NCBI RefSeq assembly: GCF_030297155.1
Contig: NZ_AP028067.1
Location: 3,720,001-3,784,000, forward strand
DNA from: Vibrio sp. FE10
GTDB taxonomy: Bacteria; Pseudomonadota; Gammaproteobacteria; Enterobacterales; Vibrionaceae
Direction: 5' to 3'
DNA length: 64,000 bases
Under the pieces are notes generated by a model. That model saw nothing but the letters and a program-made list of their open reading frames with translations. It had not been told where the DNA came from and did no database searches. The position numbers and the translations under genes were made by a program. Of the stretch, positions 35,839 through 43,927 are shown in pieces (within the stretch, counting starts at the first letter, position 1; the number at the start of each line of letters is the position of its first letter).

Positions 35839-36630
35839 CTAAGAGGCGCTTTCTAAATACTCAACCACCATCTTACCGGCATCTTCTGGTGGGGTATCAA
35901 GCGGGACGCTCAATTGGCGTTGTAGCTGACCAATACCCAGCAAGCTCGCTAACATACCTTTGGCACCATCGCGATTTCTATCGATTTCAAACCACAACTT
36001 GAGCTCTGTTTCATCGTGGTGTGCAACCACTTCTAGTTCACGCCAACGGCCATGATAAGGACCTGTGGTTGGAACAAATTCGAACTCTTGCACAAACGGT
36101 AATTCAAAACCTTCCACCGCTTCACACTCGACTTGGCGAATACGTAGCCCTTGAGCTTCTAGTTCGTTAAAAATGCCATCGAGCAGCGGATCGGGACGAA
36201 CCGTTAAAACGTCCTTATCAGAAGGGTCGATTGCCATCGCAATATCGAGTCCTGTCTCTAACCAAACCTTGGAATCACCAATCGTCACTGGGGTATTCAA
36301 TGGCACATCGAACTCACATTCAAAATCGCGAGTTTCCCCCGGCTGAATAACAAAAGCATACGGTAGGCTCCATTTGGCCAACGAGTATGTTTGGTGCATT
36401 CGGCGTTTATGGCCACCCTCTTGCCTCTGGGAGTTCATGGTGACTTCTTTGACATAGCGACAACACAGATTGAGATCGATATTGTCGATCTCCTGTGGCT
36501 GAGCGCCACCGTAGACATGCACAATGATGCTCGCCTTCTTACCTGGGTAAAGCACTTCCTGTTGCAATACAGAGTCCACCTTGGCAGACCCAATTCCAAA
36601 ACTTGCTAACGTTTTCTTCAAGAACGACAT
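35839..36630 (-). CDS. Spo0M-like (arrestin-fold) protein
   Basis: 263 residues related to Bacillus sporulation-control protein Spo0M, a family with an arrestin-like beta-sandwich. No catalytic motif and no signal peptide are visible. It starts Met-Ser-Phe-Leu-Lys-Lys at ATG 36628-36630 behind AAAGGAGGT, which excludes the GTG two codons upstream. Stands alone. The role in non-sporulating bacteria is unknown. Confidence 0.85.
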   Translation of the reverse strand: MSFLKKTLASFGIGSAKVDSVLQQEVLYPGKKASIIVHVYGGAQPQEIDNIDLNLCCRYVKEVTMNSQRQEGGHKRRMHQTYSLAKWSLPYAFVIQPGETRDFECEFDVPLNTPVTIGDSKVWLETGLDIAMAIDPSDKDVLTVRPDPLLDGIFNELEAQGLRIRQVECEAVEGFELPFVQEFEFVPTTGPYHGRWRELEVVAHHDETELKLWFEIDRNRDGAKGMLASLLGIGQLQRQLSVPLDTPPEDAGKMVVEYLESAS

Positions 36631-36810
36631 ATGCACCTCCTTTAAAGCATCATCTTAAGCCTGAAAGAGGTTCAAACTCAAATATACTGCTCACACTATT
36701 TTAGCTCTAATATCGTCTATTTATCACTCAGGCGTCGATCGATAACTGAGATAGTGATAATCTAGCCTTGATATGCATGCATATCATTATCCTGATTTAT
36801 TATTCGGATT

Positions 36811-36900
36811 GGCGAGAGCCAGACGAGTGAAGCCTCAAGCAATTGGAGCCCAGCTCATGATAAGTCAGGCCATTAGATTGGCAATGGATATGCCTGACCG
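36811..36900 (+). ncRNA. Candidate structured leader RNA
   Basis: Several self-complementary segments precede a small reading frame: GGC/GCC with a GAGA loop at 36811-36820, and a 7-bp stem GTCAGGC (36864-36870) / GCCTGAC (36892-36898) that encloses a nested CATT/AATG pair. I could not match it to a known riboswitch class. Together with the small frame and the terminator at 37082 it looks like one short transcript. Confidence 0.4.
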
Positions 36901-36912
36901 TTAGGTTACTGA

Positions 36913-37080
36913 ATGCGCCCAACAGCTGTCAGGTTCTCGCACACCAACCGTAGTGCGATGCGTCGTCGTAGTGGCTTTGTTGCTGCTCCAATGGCAAAGA
37001 AATTGGCTCCAACAATGACTTTAGTAGAGAAGACTGCTTTATTAGCACCGACTCCAACCAAAGTAATTAAAGCCGCTTAA
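36913..37080 (+). CDS. Small basic hypothetical protein (55 aa)
   Basis: ATG 36913 to TAA 37080 encodes 55 residues. The first half is Arg-rich (three consecutive Arg near residues 17-19) and the second half is Lys-, Ala- and Thr-rich. No signal peptide or membrane helix was seen. A strong terminator begins 2 bp after the stop, which supports a real transcription unit. No clear ribosome binding site stands before the ATG, so translation may be controlled by the upstream structured RNA, or the frame may be fortuitous. Not recognised. Confidence 0.45.
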   Translation: MRPTAVRFSHTNRSAMRRRSGFVAAPMAKKLAPTMTLVEKTALLAPTPTKVIKAA

Positions 37081-37081
37081 C

Positions 37082-37112
37082 AAAAAGCGCAGTTTTTACT
37101 GCGCTTTTTTCT
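37082..37112 (+). terminator. Terminator after small 55-aa frame
   Basis: AAAAAGCGCAGT, TTTT and ACTGCGCTTTTTT form a strong intrinsic terminator. Confidence 0.88.
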
Positions 37113-37216
37113 TTTCTTGCACTGTCCTGTCCTGAAATGTGTTTACACATTGGTATTCCCTATCCGATTTGATACCTTAACCACAAATCATTATAAAATT
37201 TGTGGAGAATTAAAGT

Positions 37217-37480
37217 ATGAAGTGTCACCGCATTGAAGAACTTCTTGATCTTATGGAGCCTGAGTGGCAAAAAGATCAAGAGCTTAACTTGTTAGAGTTC
37301 ATCATTAAGCTATCAAAAGAAGCGGGCTACCAAGGTAAGCTTGAAGATCTGACTGATGATGTTCTTATCTATCATCTAAAAATGCGTAACAGCGAAAAAG
37401 ATGAAATGATTCCAGGTCTAAAAAAAGACCAAGAAGATGACTTCAAAACAGCGATTCTTAAAGCGCGCGGCATCATCTAA
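37217..37480 (+). CDS. yihD: YihD family protein (DUF1040)
   Basis: An acidic soluble protein of 87 residues, closely similar to E. coli YihD across its length, including [14 protein letters not shown] and Ile-Pro-Gly-Leu near the middle. Function unknown. GGAGAA precedes the ATG. A terminator follows. In E. coli it is also near srkA and dsbA, as here. Confidence 0.93.
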   Translation: MKCHRIEELLDLMEPEWQKDQELNLLEFIIKLSKEAGYQGKLEDLTDDVLIYHLKMRNSEKDEMIPGLKKDQEDDFKTAILKARGII

Positions 37481-37510
37481 CCGGCTTAAAACGATCACCC
37501 CAACTTTCAA

Positions 37511-37540
37511 TAAGCGACCACTCGGTCGCTTATTTTGTTT
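37511..37540 (+). terminator. Terminator after yihD
   Basis: TAAGCGACC, ACTC and GGTCGCTTA are followed by TTTTGTTT. Confidence 0.85.
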
Positions 37541-37589
37541 CTGTTCGCTATTTTTTCGTCACAACTGTTACCACTTTTGTTGTTAAAGG

Positions 37590-37631
37590 TTGATTGCGTT
37601 AAAGAAATGAAAACAAGATTGCCGTTATAAT
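37590..37631 (+). promoter_or_regulatory. Possible FNR-type site and promoter for ccoG
   Basis: TATAAT stands at 37626-37631. An imperfect FNR-like site, TTGAT-TGCG-TTAAA (37590-37603; consensus TTGATnnnnATCAA), is centred about 41.5 bp before the predicted start, the usual activator position. The right half matches only three of five bases. The remaining leader up to 37780 shows no gene. Confidence 0.4.
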
Positions 37632-37780
37632 CGCCACCCATAAGAATCTTCTAAAATAATAAGAGTCAGTGCTAAGTCAGCCCATGCACCAAACTCGAAG
37701 CTTAGGTTCTCTAACACCATATTTTAAAGCAATGTCGTCAATACTCTCGCAGAAGGGTATAGCCACCAAAAGGATATTCC

Positions 37781-39199
37781 ATGAGTCAGGATAAAATCGA
37801 TATCAAAGATGTGACTCCTAAAACCTTTAATCCCAAGACACATAAAGGTAATGGAGATCGATTTAACCCAAGTAACCGCATCTATGTGCGAGAAAGCAAA
37901 GGTAAATTCCAACAGTTACGCCGCTATGGCGGTTGGTTCTTGCTTTTACTTTTTGCGCTTATCCCATGGATCCCGTTTGGTGAGCGACAAGCGATCTTGC
38001 TCGATATCGGCAGCCAACAGTTCAACTTCTTTGGTACAACTCTGTACCCACAAGATCTGACGCTACTCGCCATCCTCTTCATGATTGCGGCGTTTGGCTT
38101 GTTCTTCATAACCACCTTCTTAGGACGTGTCTGGTGTGGCTATTTGTGCCCGCAAACCGTCTGGACGTTCATGTACATCTGGTTCGAAGAGAAATTGGAA
38201 GGCGCGGCTAACAAGCGTAAGAAGCAAGATTCAAACAAACTCACCGCCAATTTGGCGATCAGGAAAACACTCAAACACATCGCATGGTGGGCTATTGCTA
38301 TCGCAACCGGTCTCACCTTCGTTGGCTACTTCATCCCAATCAAAGAGTTAGTGGTTGGCTTCTTTACCTTTAACTCCACTTTTTGGCCTGTGTTTTGGGT
38401 ACTATTCTTCGCAGGTTGTACATATGCCAACGCGGGTTGGATGCGCTCGATAGTTTGTCTTCACATGTGTCCATATGCGCGTTTCCAATCGGCGATGTTC
38501 GACAAAGATACCTTCATTGTTGGCTATGACACCGAACGCGGTGAAAACCGTGGCCCTCGTTCACGCAAAGTGGACCACAAGCAACTCGGCTTAGGCGACT
38601 GTATTGACTGTAATTTGTGTGTGCAAGTATGTCCTACCGGGATTGATATCCGTGATGGCCTGCAATACGAGTGTATTAACTGTGGCGCGTGTATCGATGC
38701 CTGTGACAACACGATGGAACGCATGGGTTATGAGAAAGGTCTGATCAACTACACCACCGAACACAGGCTTGAAGGGCACTCAACCAAAGTGATGCGTCCT
38801 AAGCTCTTGGGCTATGGCGTAATATTGATCGTTATGTTGGGTCTGTTTTTCGCACAAATCGCGAGCGTTGATCCTGCTGGGTTAAGCGTACTGCGTGATA
38901 GAAACCAGCTATTTAAAATCAATAGCCAAGGGCTTGTCGAAAATACTTACAACTTGAAAGTCATTAACAAAACTCAGCAGGAGCAAGAGTACAAGCTTGA
39001 TGTCAGCGGGCTACCCGATTCTATCTGGTACGGTAAACAAACCATTACCGTAGAGCCAGGTGAGGTTTTAAACCTTCCTATCAGTTTGGGAGTCGATCCA
39101 GAAAAACTCAGCTCACCAGTTTCGACAATTCAGTTTATACTCTCGGATAATGAAGAGTTTACGATGGAAGTCGAAAGCCGCTTTATCAAGAAGCTCTGA
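37781..39199 (+). CDS. ccoG: Cytochrome c oxidase accessory protein CcoG
   Basis: A membrane iron-sulfur protein (RdxA/FixG) that helps deliver reduced copper during assembly of cbb3-type cytochrome oxidase. It has 472 residues with transmembrane segments near 45-65, 85-110, 155-185, 190-215 and 335-360. Cluster cysteines follow two ferredoxin motifs: Cys-Ile-Asp-Cys-Asn-Leu-Cys-Val-Gln-Val-Cys-Pro and Cys-Ile-Asn-Cys-Gly-Ala-Cys-Ile-Asp-Ala-Cys. A C-terminal immunoglobulin-like periplasmic domain completes it. AGGATATTCC precedes the ATG. Confidence 0.95.
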   Translation: MSQDKIDIKDVTPKTFNPKTHKGNGDRFNPSNRIYVRESKGKFQQLRRYGGWFLLLLFALIPWIPFGERQAILLDIGSQQFNFFGTTLYPQDLTLLAILFMIAAFGLFFITTFLGRVWCGYLCPQTVWTFMYIWFEEKLEGAANKRKKQDSNKLTANLAIRKTLKHIAWWAIAIATGLTFVGYFIPIKELVVGFFTFNSTFWPVFWVLFFAGCTYANAGWMRSIVCLHMCPYARFQSAMFDKDTFIVGYDTERGENRGPRSRKVDHKQLGLGDCIDCNLCVQVCPTGIDIRDGLQYECINCGACIDACDNTMERMGYEKGLINYTTEHRLEGHSTKVMRPKLLGYGVILIVMLGLFFAQIASVDPAGLSVLRDRNQLFKINSQGLVENTYNLKVINKTQQEQEYKLDVSGLPDSIWYGKQTITVEPGEVLNLPISLGVDPEKLSSPVSTIQFILSDNEEFTMEVESRFIKKL

Positions 39200-39241
39200 T
39201 ACCAATCACCTTAACGGTTGGTATAACACCCAAATAAATGG

Positions 39242-39268
39242 AAAAAGGCTCAGTAATGAGCCTTTTTT
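39242..39268 (+). terminator. Terminator between ccoG and srkA
   Basis: AAAAAGGCTCA, GTAA and TGAGCCTTTTTT. It ends only about 6 bp before the likely srkA start codon, an unusually tight arrangement. Confidence 0.88.
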
Positions 39269-39273
39269 ATTAT

Positions 39274-40260
39274 ATGACGATGCAAGCCTTTAACTTTGAT
39301 AACCTGACCCCTGACTTCATGTGGTACGCACTGGAGAGCATTGGGGTTCGCGCTGAATCCGGGCTTCTCGCTCTCAACAGTTACGAAAATCGGGTCTACC
39401 AATTCACCGATGAAGACCGCAAACGCTACGTTGTTAAGTTTTATCGCCCACAACGTTGGAACAAAGCACAGATCCAAGAAGAACACGACTTCGCGTTAGA
39501 GCTGATCGAACAAGAGATGCCAATCGCACCGCCAATGCGTATCAATGGTGCGACCTTACACGAATACCAAGGCTATCTGTTTGCACTGTTTGAAAGTGTC
39601 GGTGGCCGACAGTATGAAGTGGATAACTTAAACCAATTGGAAGGTGTAGGTCGTTTCCTTGGTCGAATTCATAAGGCGAGTGCAGGCAAAACATTCCAAC
39701 ATCGTCCAACCATCAGCCTAGATGAGTATTTGTATCAGCCACGTAAGATATTAGAAAACTCTCAGTTTATCCCGACGCATCTAGAAAACGCGTTCTTCAA
39801 TGACGTCGACCTTCTGATTAAAGAATTAGAGAGCCAATGGCCGAGCAATACTGAAAATATCCGCCTGCATGGCGATTGCCACCCGGGTAATATTCTATGG
39901 CGCGACGGGCCAATGTTTGTCGATCTCGATGACGCGCGTAATGGCCCTGCAGTTCAAGATCTGTGGATGCTGCTTAACGGTGAGCGCCAAGATAAGCTGA
40001 TGCAACTCGATATTCTGCTAGAGAGTTATCAAGAGTTTTGTGATTTTAATCCTTCACAACTGAAACTAATCGAACCACTACGCGGTCTACGTATGGTGCA
40101 TTACATGGCATGGTTGGCGAAGCGATGGCATGATCCGGCGTTTCCTTTGGCCTTCCCATGGTTTAATGACCCTAAATATTGGGAGCAACAAGTACTTGCT
40201 TGTAAAGAGCAAATTGCTACCCTGCAAGAGCCACCACTTTCGTTAATGCCTCAGTGGTAA
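39274..40260 (+). CDS. srkA: Stress response kinase SrkA (YihE/RdoA)
   Basis: A cytoplasmic Ser/Thr protein kinase of the aminoglycoside-phosphotransferase fold that protects cells from stress-induced death. From ATG 39274 it has 328 residues. Motifs are Tyr-Glu-Asn-Arg-Val-Tyr-Gln-Phe in the nucleotide loop, catalytic His-Gly-Asp-Cys-His-Pro-Gly-Asn near 205 and Val-Asp-Leu-Asp-Asp-Ala. The open frame reaches back to 39238, but that lies in the terminator stem. No Shine-Dalgarno sequence precedes either ATG (39274 or 39280). dsbA follows, as in E. coli yihE-dsbA. Confidence 0.92.
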   Translation: MTMQAFNFDNLTPDFMWYALESIGVRAESGLLALNSYENRVYQFTDEDRKRYVVKFYRPQRWNKAQIQEEHDFALELIEQEMPIAPPMRINGATLHEYQGYLFALFESVGGRQYEVDNLNQLEGVGRFLGRIHKASAGKTFQHRPTISLDEYLYQPRKILENSQFIPTHLENAFFNDVDLLIKELESQWPSNTENIRLHGDCHPGNILWRDGPMFVDLDDARNGPAVQDLWMLLNGERQDKLMQLDILLESYQEFCDFNPSQLKLIEPLRGLRMVHYMAWLAKRWHDPAFPLAFPWFNDPKYWEQQVLACKEQIATLQEPPLSLMPQW

Positions 40261-40315
40261 ACGCAATCGCAACATACAACTAGATAAAAATTCAAACATA
40301 ATGGAGATTGGATAA

Positions 40316-40915
40316 ATGAAAAAGCTATTCGCATTTTTCTCATTGATCATGTTGAGCCTTTCAGCTCACGCTGCGAAATTTAACGAAGGTGAACACTACA
40401 AAGTTCTCGATCTAGAAGCATCAAAGAAACCAATGGTGACAGAGTTTTTCTCTTTCTACTGCCCACACTGTAATAGCTTTGAGCCTATCATCCAGCAGCT
40501 AAAACAACAGCTACCTGCTGACGCTAAGCTACAGAAAAACCATGTTTCATTCATGGGTGGCAACATGGGTCTGCCAATGAGCAAAGCTTACGCGACAATG
40601 ATTGCGCTGAAAGTGGAAGACAAAATGGTGCCAGTGATGTTTAACCGCATTCACAACATGAACAAGCCACCACGTGATGAAGCAGAACTACGTCAAATCT
40701 TCCTAGACGAAGGTGTTGATGCTAAGAAATTTGACGCGGCTTACAATGGCTTTGCAGTAGATTCAATGGTTCGTCGTTTCGACAAAGCATTCAAAGACAG
40801 CGGTCTTTCTGGCGTACCAGCAGTCGTGGTGAATAACCGTTACTTGGTAGAAGCACAAGGCATCAACAGCCTAGACGAATATTTTGCATTGGTTAACTTC
40901 CTACTGAAGAAGTAA
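40316..40915 (+). CDS. dsbA: Periplasmic disulfide oxidoreductase DsbA
   Basis: Introduces disulfide bonds into exported proteins and is reoxidised by DsbB. It has 199 residues: a signal peptide (1-19, Ala-His-Ala end), the thioredoxin fold, the redox motif C49-Pro-His-C52 and the cis-proline loop Gly-Val-Pro-Ala-Val. GGAG lies 8 nt before the ATG. It probably shares transcripts with srkA, 55 nt upstream. Confidence 0.97.
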   Translation: MKKLFAFFSLIMLSLSAHAAKFNEGEHYKVLDLEASKKPMVTEFFSFYCPHCNSFEPIIQQLKQQLPADAKLQKNHVSFMGGNMGLPMSKAYATMIALKVEDKMVPVMFNRIHNMNKPPRDEAELRQIFLDEGVDAKKFDAAYNGFAVDSMVRRFDKAFKDSGLSGVPAVVVNNRYLVEAQGINSLDEYFALVNFLLKK

Positions 40916-40937
40916 AAAACAATCAAAAAACCATATT

Positions 40938-40961
40938 AAGGGAGCTTCGGCTTCCTTTTTT
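40938..40961 (+). terminator. Terminator after dsbA
   Basis: AAGGGAGC, TTCG and GCTTCCTT, with one G:T pair and a stable tetraloop, are followed by a T-run. Confidence 0.87.
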
Positions 40962-41151
40962 GTACCTGACGCTTTTTAATAATCTTCAGCAAACACATAA
41001 TTTTTAGCCAGCGATACGGTTCTACTTCCCATTTATCTAATAAACCTTTATAAGGTGCGCGATAAAGTGAACCTTTAGTTTATGTTGTTTTCTATAACCT
41101 TTTATTAACAACTATTTGTTGCTACCACTCACTGGGGCAAGGAGCCTCTGA

Positions 41152-42105
41152 ATGAAAATTAAATATACGTTATTAGCACTGAGCGTTGCCGCAGCACCTG
41201 CTTTTGCCAAGCTTGCTGATGAAGCAGGCTTCAGTGGTGAAATCTCTATCAACACCGGTTTTACTTCTTCAACCTCAAATTTTAATACCGATGCTGACAG
41301 CACTATTTCATCTAACCAACAGAAGGCTTCTTCGGAAAGCTCGTTTCTGGTTGCTCCTTTAGGTAGCGTTGCTTACACCTTTGGTGAAAAGCTAAACCAT
41401 CAAGTTTACACAGGTACTGCCCGTGATGACGTGGCAACGGGTACCGTGGTACTTGAAGTAGGTTACAAATACCAACTGGATTCAGGCATGGTGATCGATG
41501 CTTCACTTCTACCAACGATTATGTCTGGTGAAACTTGGGCAAACCCTTACGCAGAAGGTATTGCTCGAAGCAAAACTGACGAAACAGGTAATGCGTTCCG
41601 TCTAAAGCTAGATAGTATTGCTGGCTCGGCGTTCTCTGTCGATATGGCTTTCGCGACCAGAGATGTAGAAGATGATCTGGTTGAAGACGCACTAAAGCGC
41701 GATGCGGACACCTTCTACCTAAAAGGTCAGTATCGTCAGCCTATTAGCCGCACCATGATGCTAGTTCCGTCTTTGATTTATCAATCAACGGATGCAGAAG
41801 GTGATGCAGCATCATTCGAACAGTTCGGTGGTGAAGTCAGCTTATTCGGTGGTATGGGTCGTCACCAGTACGCATTAACAGCGGGTTATAACCAACGCTC
41901 TTACGATGCAAGTAACCCTATCTACGGTAAGAAGCGCAGCGACGACAACATCAACTTGTTTGCCGCGTATGAATATGATCAATTCATGGATTGGGAAAAC
42001 TGGTCGTTTGTTTCTCTTGCAGGTTACGGTACCAGCGAGTCAAACATTACCTTCTACGATGAATCCCAGTACATCGTCTCAGTCGGCTTGAACTACAAGT
42101 TCTAG
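41152..42105 (+). CDS. DUF2860 family outer-membrane protein
   Basis: 317 residues with a signal peptide (1-19, Ala-Phe-Ala end) and repeated amphipathic beta strands ending in Leu-Asn-Tyr-Lys-Phe. The C-terminal Phe is typical of outer-membrane beta-barrels inserted by the BAM complex. It is similar to the vibrio DUF2860 proteins. The role is unknown; a small porin or channel is plausible by fold only. AAGGAG precedes the ATG by 9 nt. Stands alone between two terminators. Confidence 0.8.
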   Translation: MKIKYTLLALSVAAAPAFAKLADEAGFSGEISINTGFTSSTSNFNTDADSTISSNQQKASSESSFLVAPLGSVAYTFGEKLNHQVYTGTARDDVATGTVVLEVGYKYQLDSGMVIDASLLPTIMSGETWANPYAEGIARSKTDETGNAFRLKLDSIAGSAFSVDMAFATRDVEDDLVEDALKRDADTFYLKGQYRQPISRTMMLVPSLIYQSTDAEGDAASFEQFGGEVSLFGGMGRHQYALTAGYNQRSYDASNPIYGKKRSDDNINLFAAYEYDQFMDWENWSFVSLAGYGTSESNITFYDESQYIVSVGLNYKF

Positions 42106-42147
42106 TTAGGCATCACTGCTGGCTAATCACCATGAGTTCATAACAAC

Positions 42148-42174
42148 GAAAGCCTGCGTAAAAGCAGGCTTTCT
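42148..42174. terminator. Bidirectional terminator between DUF2860 gene and comM fragment
   Basis: GAAAGCCTGC, GTAAAA and GCAGGCTTTC form a symmetric hairpin that can serve both converging genes. Confidence 0.8.
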
Positions 42175-42191
42175 TGCTTCCAACTATACAA

Positions 42192-42806
42192 CTATACAGC
42201 TTGAGCAGAGAGTTGTTTCAAGAGTCGATCCATAGCTCGATAGCCAAGCGCCTCCGATAGATGCTTCTTTTCAATCTGCTCGTTTCCCTCTAGGTCTGCA
42301 ATAGTTCGCGCTACCTTGATTATTCGATGATAAGCACGAATCGATAAGCCCAATCGATGCAGCGCTGTTTCTAAAAACTCCGCATCCTCGCGTCGCAACG
42401 GGCAATATTTTTCGATTTCTCGGCTGCCTAACAGTGCATTCGATTTATGGTTTCTAGACAGCATCAACTGACGTGCTTGCTTGACCCTTTGTTTGACCAC
42501 TTGAGTTGTTTCTCCACGGTCGCCACCTTCAGCCAACATCCCTTTGGGCAGTAATGGGATCTCTAATGACATATCGAACCTATCCAGTAACGGCCCCGAT
42601 AATCGATTGAGATAGCGCAATATGATCTGTGGATTCGCTCGCGCTTGATTACCTTCGTAGTAACCTGTCGGGCTAGGGTTCAGCGCACCCACCAATTGAA
42701 AGCGCGCGGGGAAACGTGTCTTGCCTGCCACGCGTGAAATAATGATCTCACCTGATTCCAGTGGCTCTCGTAATGAATCGAGCACCTTGCGTTCAAACTC
42801 CGGCAT
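42192..42806 (-). pseudogene. comM: comM 3' fragment (C-terminal part of ComM), separated by island
   Basis: Encodes residues ~304-507 of ComM, the hexameric branch-migration helicase for natural transformation (YifB/Mg-chelatase-like AAA+). It starts at Met-Pro-Glu-Phe-Glu-Arg, directly after the Walker B segment in the normal protein, and contains Val-Gly-Ala-Leu-Asn-Pro and the C-terminal Mg-chelatase domain. The other 303 codons are at 55566-56483. Together they give 507 codons, the normal length. The internal ATG could allow translation of the fragment, but it lacks the ATP-binding Walker motifs. Confidence 0.95.
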
Positions 42807-43112
42807 TTCCCTAATATCGAGTTTGAGTAATAAATATTGTCAGTTTGATGCTTGGAAAGTTGTGAGTATTGTCAGAGTTAGTGGAGCGCATCGCTTCAGA
42901 TGCTAGCGGAACGATAGGTCGTTCATTTTTGTATTTAGTCAAGCAAGTATCTATGTTATCCATTCAATCTAACTACCTCCTCTAACTCCTCCTCATGAAT
43001 GGATATTCACTTAATCAACTGATTCAGCCACTAAAATTCTGATTGAGAGTGGAGCTCTGTCCCTTACTCATGACCACCACATTAAATGACCAATATCCAG
43101 AGATGTACTAAC

Positions 43113-43137
43113 GGGGCATGAAACACACTTTTGCCCC
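43113..43137. promoter_or_regulatory. Palindrome GGGGCA-N13-TGCCCC, copy 1
   Basis: GGGGCATGAAACAC followed by TGCCCC lies about 16 bp before a possible -10 box TATACT (43153-43158). The same GGGGCATGAAACAC string recurs at 45423 with a similar -10 downstream, suggesting a shared operator. Confidence 0.45.
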
Positions 43138-43164
43138 AACTCGAACCAACGCTATACTTCAAAC

Positions 43165-43266
43165 ACGAACGTATTCTTGTTAGACTATGAGTACAGCCGC
43201 GAGGCAAGATTCAAATTTAGCCGGAAGGCAAGTTAAAGAAGGCAGACCATTGGTCTGCCTTCTTTG
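43165..43266 (+). ncRNA. Possible short transcript ending in a strong terminator
   Basis: Starts just after TATACT (43153-43158) and ends at the hairpin AAGAAGGCAGACC / GGTCTGCCTTCTT (43236-43265) followed by a short T-run. A frame from ATG 43188 runs through the hairpin and is not convincing. A small RNA or an attenuated leader is possible, but no cargo gene follows on this strand. Confidence 0.25.
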
Positions 43267-43410
43267 TATGCGTATAACCAAACACACCTTTGCCCCATTC
43301 TCTTTTAGTTAAACCTATCAGTAACATGAAGTAAGCGATCTAATGGGATACATTGGTTTCTCATAAGGCTGTCGACAAACATCAGGTTCTACCAATTCTG
43401 AGTGGAATCG

Positions 43411-43926
43411 TTACTTACTTAGATCATCGTGAGCTTCATTTTCTGCTTTAACTTTCATCAGACTGTAGATGAACTCAAGGTTGTTACTCATTATTTTTAT
43501 TATGGCTTGTAACTGGATGAATACTAAGTAATTGATCACTGAAATACCTGCGATTCTGATATAGAAATAAGAATCAAAGGTCTTACATAGGTTCTGAATG
43601 TACGGGGTAAGTAAATTAAACAAAACTATCCCCACTAACACTAACGCCGATGAGAATATTGTTAAAACTAGGCTTCGGATTCTTTGGGTTTGTTCTGTGC
43701 CTTTTATTAAACTGAATTTTTCTGGATTAGTAAATCGGGCAATTGCTTCTGGGTAGCTATAAGCCACCCAGATTCCCGCTAGCGTAAAAACAGCCGCAGA
43801 AACATTCTGTAAGGTACCTGTTAAATTTTTTAGATCCGTTAAGGTAATAAAGTCTCTACCTAAGTATGCAATAAATATACTTATTGTTATGTATATTATC
43901 TGAAGAAGTATATCTTTCAGTTTCAT
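43411..43926 (-). CDS. Four-helix membrane protein, cargo pair B (possible effector)
   Basis: 171 residues with four predicted membrane helices at about 7-24, 40-58, 86-108 and 121-142 and a hydrophilic charged tail. No catalytic motif is seen. Its ATG follows the stop of the 380-residue gene by one base (TAAAATG), so the pair is translationally coupled. Not recognised. A small four-helix membrane protein after a larger soluble protein is the layout of lambda rexA-rexB and, with reversed order, of Kiwa. I infer an effector that could disturb the membrane, without sequence proof. Confidence 0.7.
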   Translation of the reverse strand: MKLKDILLQIIYITISIFIAYLGRDFITLTDLKNLTGTLQNVSAAVFTLAGIWVAYSYPEAIARFTNPEKFSLIKGTEQTQRIRSLVLTIFSSALVLVGIVLFNLLTPYIQNLCKTFDSYFYIRIAGISVINYLVFIQLQAIIKIMSNNLEFIYSLMKVKAENEAHDDLSK

Positions 43927-43927
43927 T

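Larger units (their letters stand above)
42807..43410. repeat. Left island end: subterminal repeats and non-coding sequence
   Basis: About 600 bp without a convincing gene. TATTGTCAG occurs twice in direct orientation (42835-42843 and 42867-42875), and related TTGTCA/TGACAA motifs occur near the other end. Such arrays usually bind the recombinases. Further in are the first GGGGCA/TGCCCC palindrome (43113-43137) and a possible short transcript (43165-43266). Confidence 0.55.

Noticed and set aside
43188..43313. Short rightward frame after the first palindrome
   Set aside because: It reads through a strong terminator hairpin, so it is unlikely to be translated as a whole.
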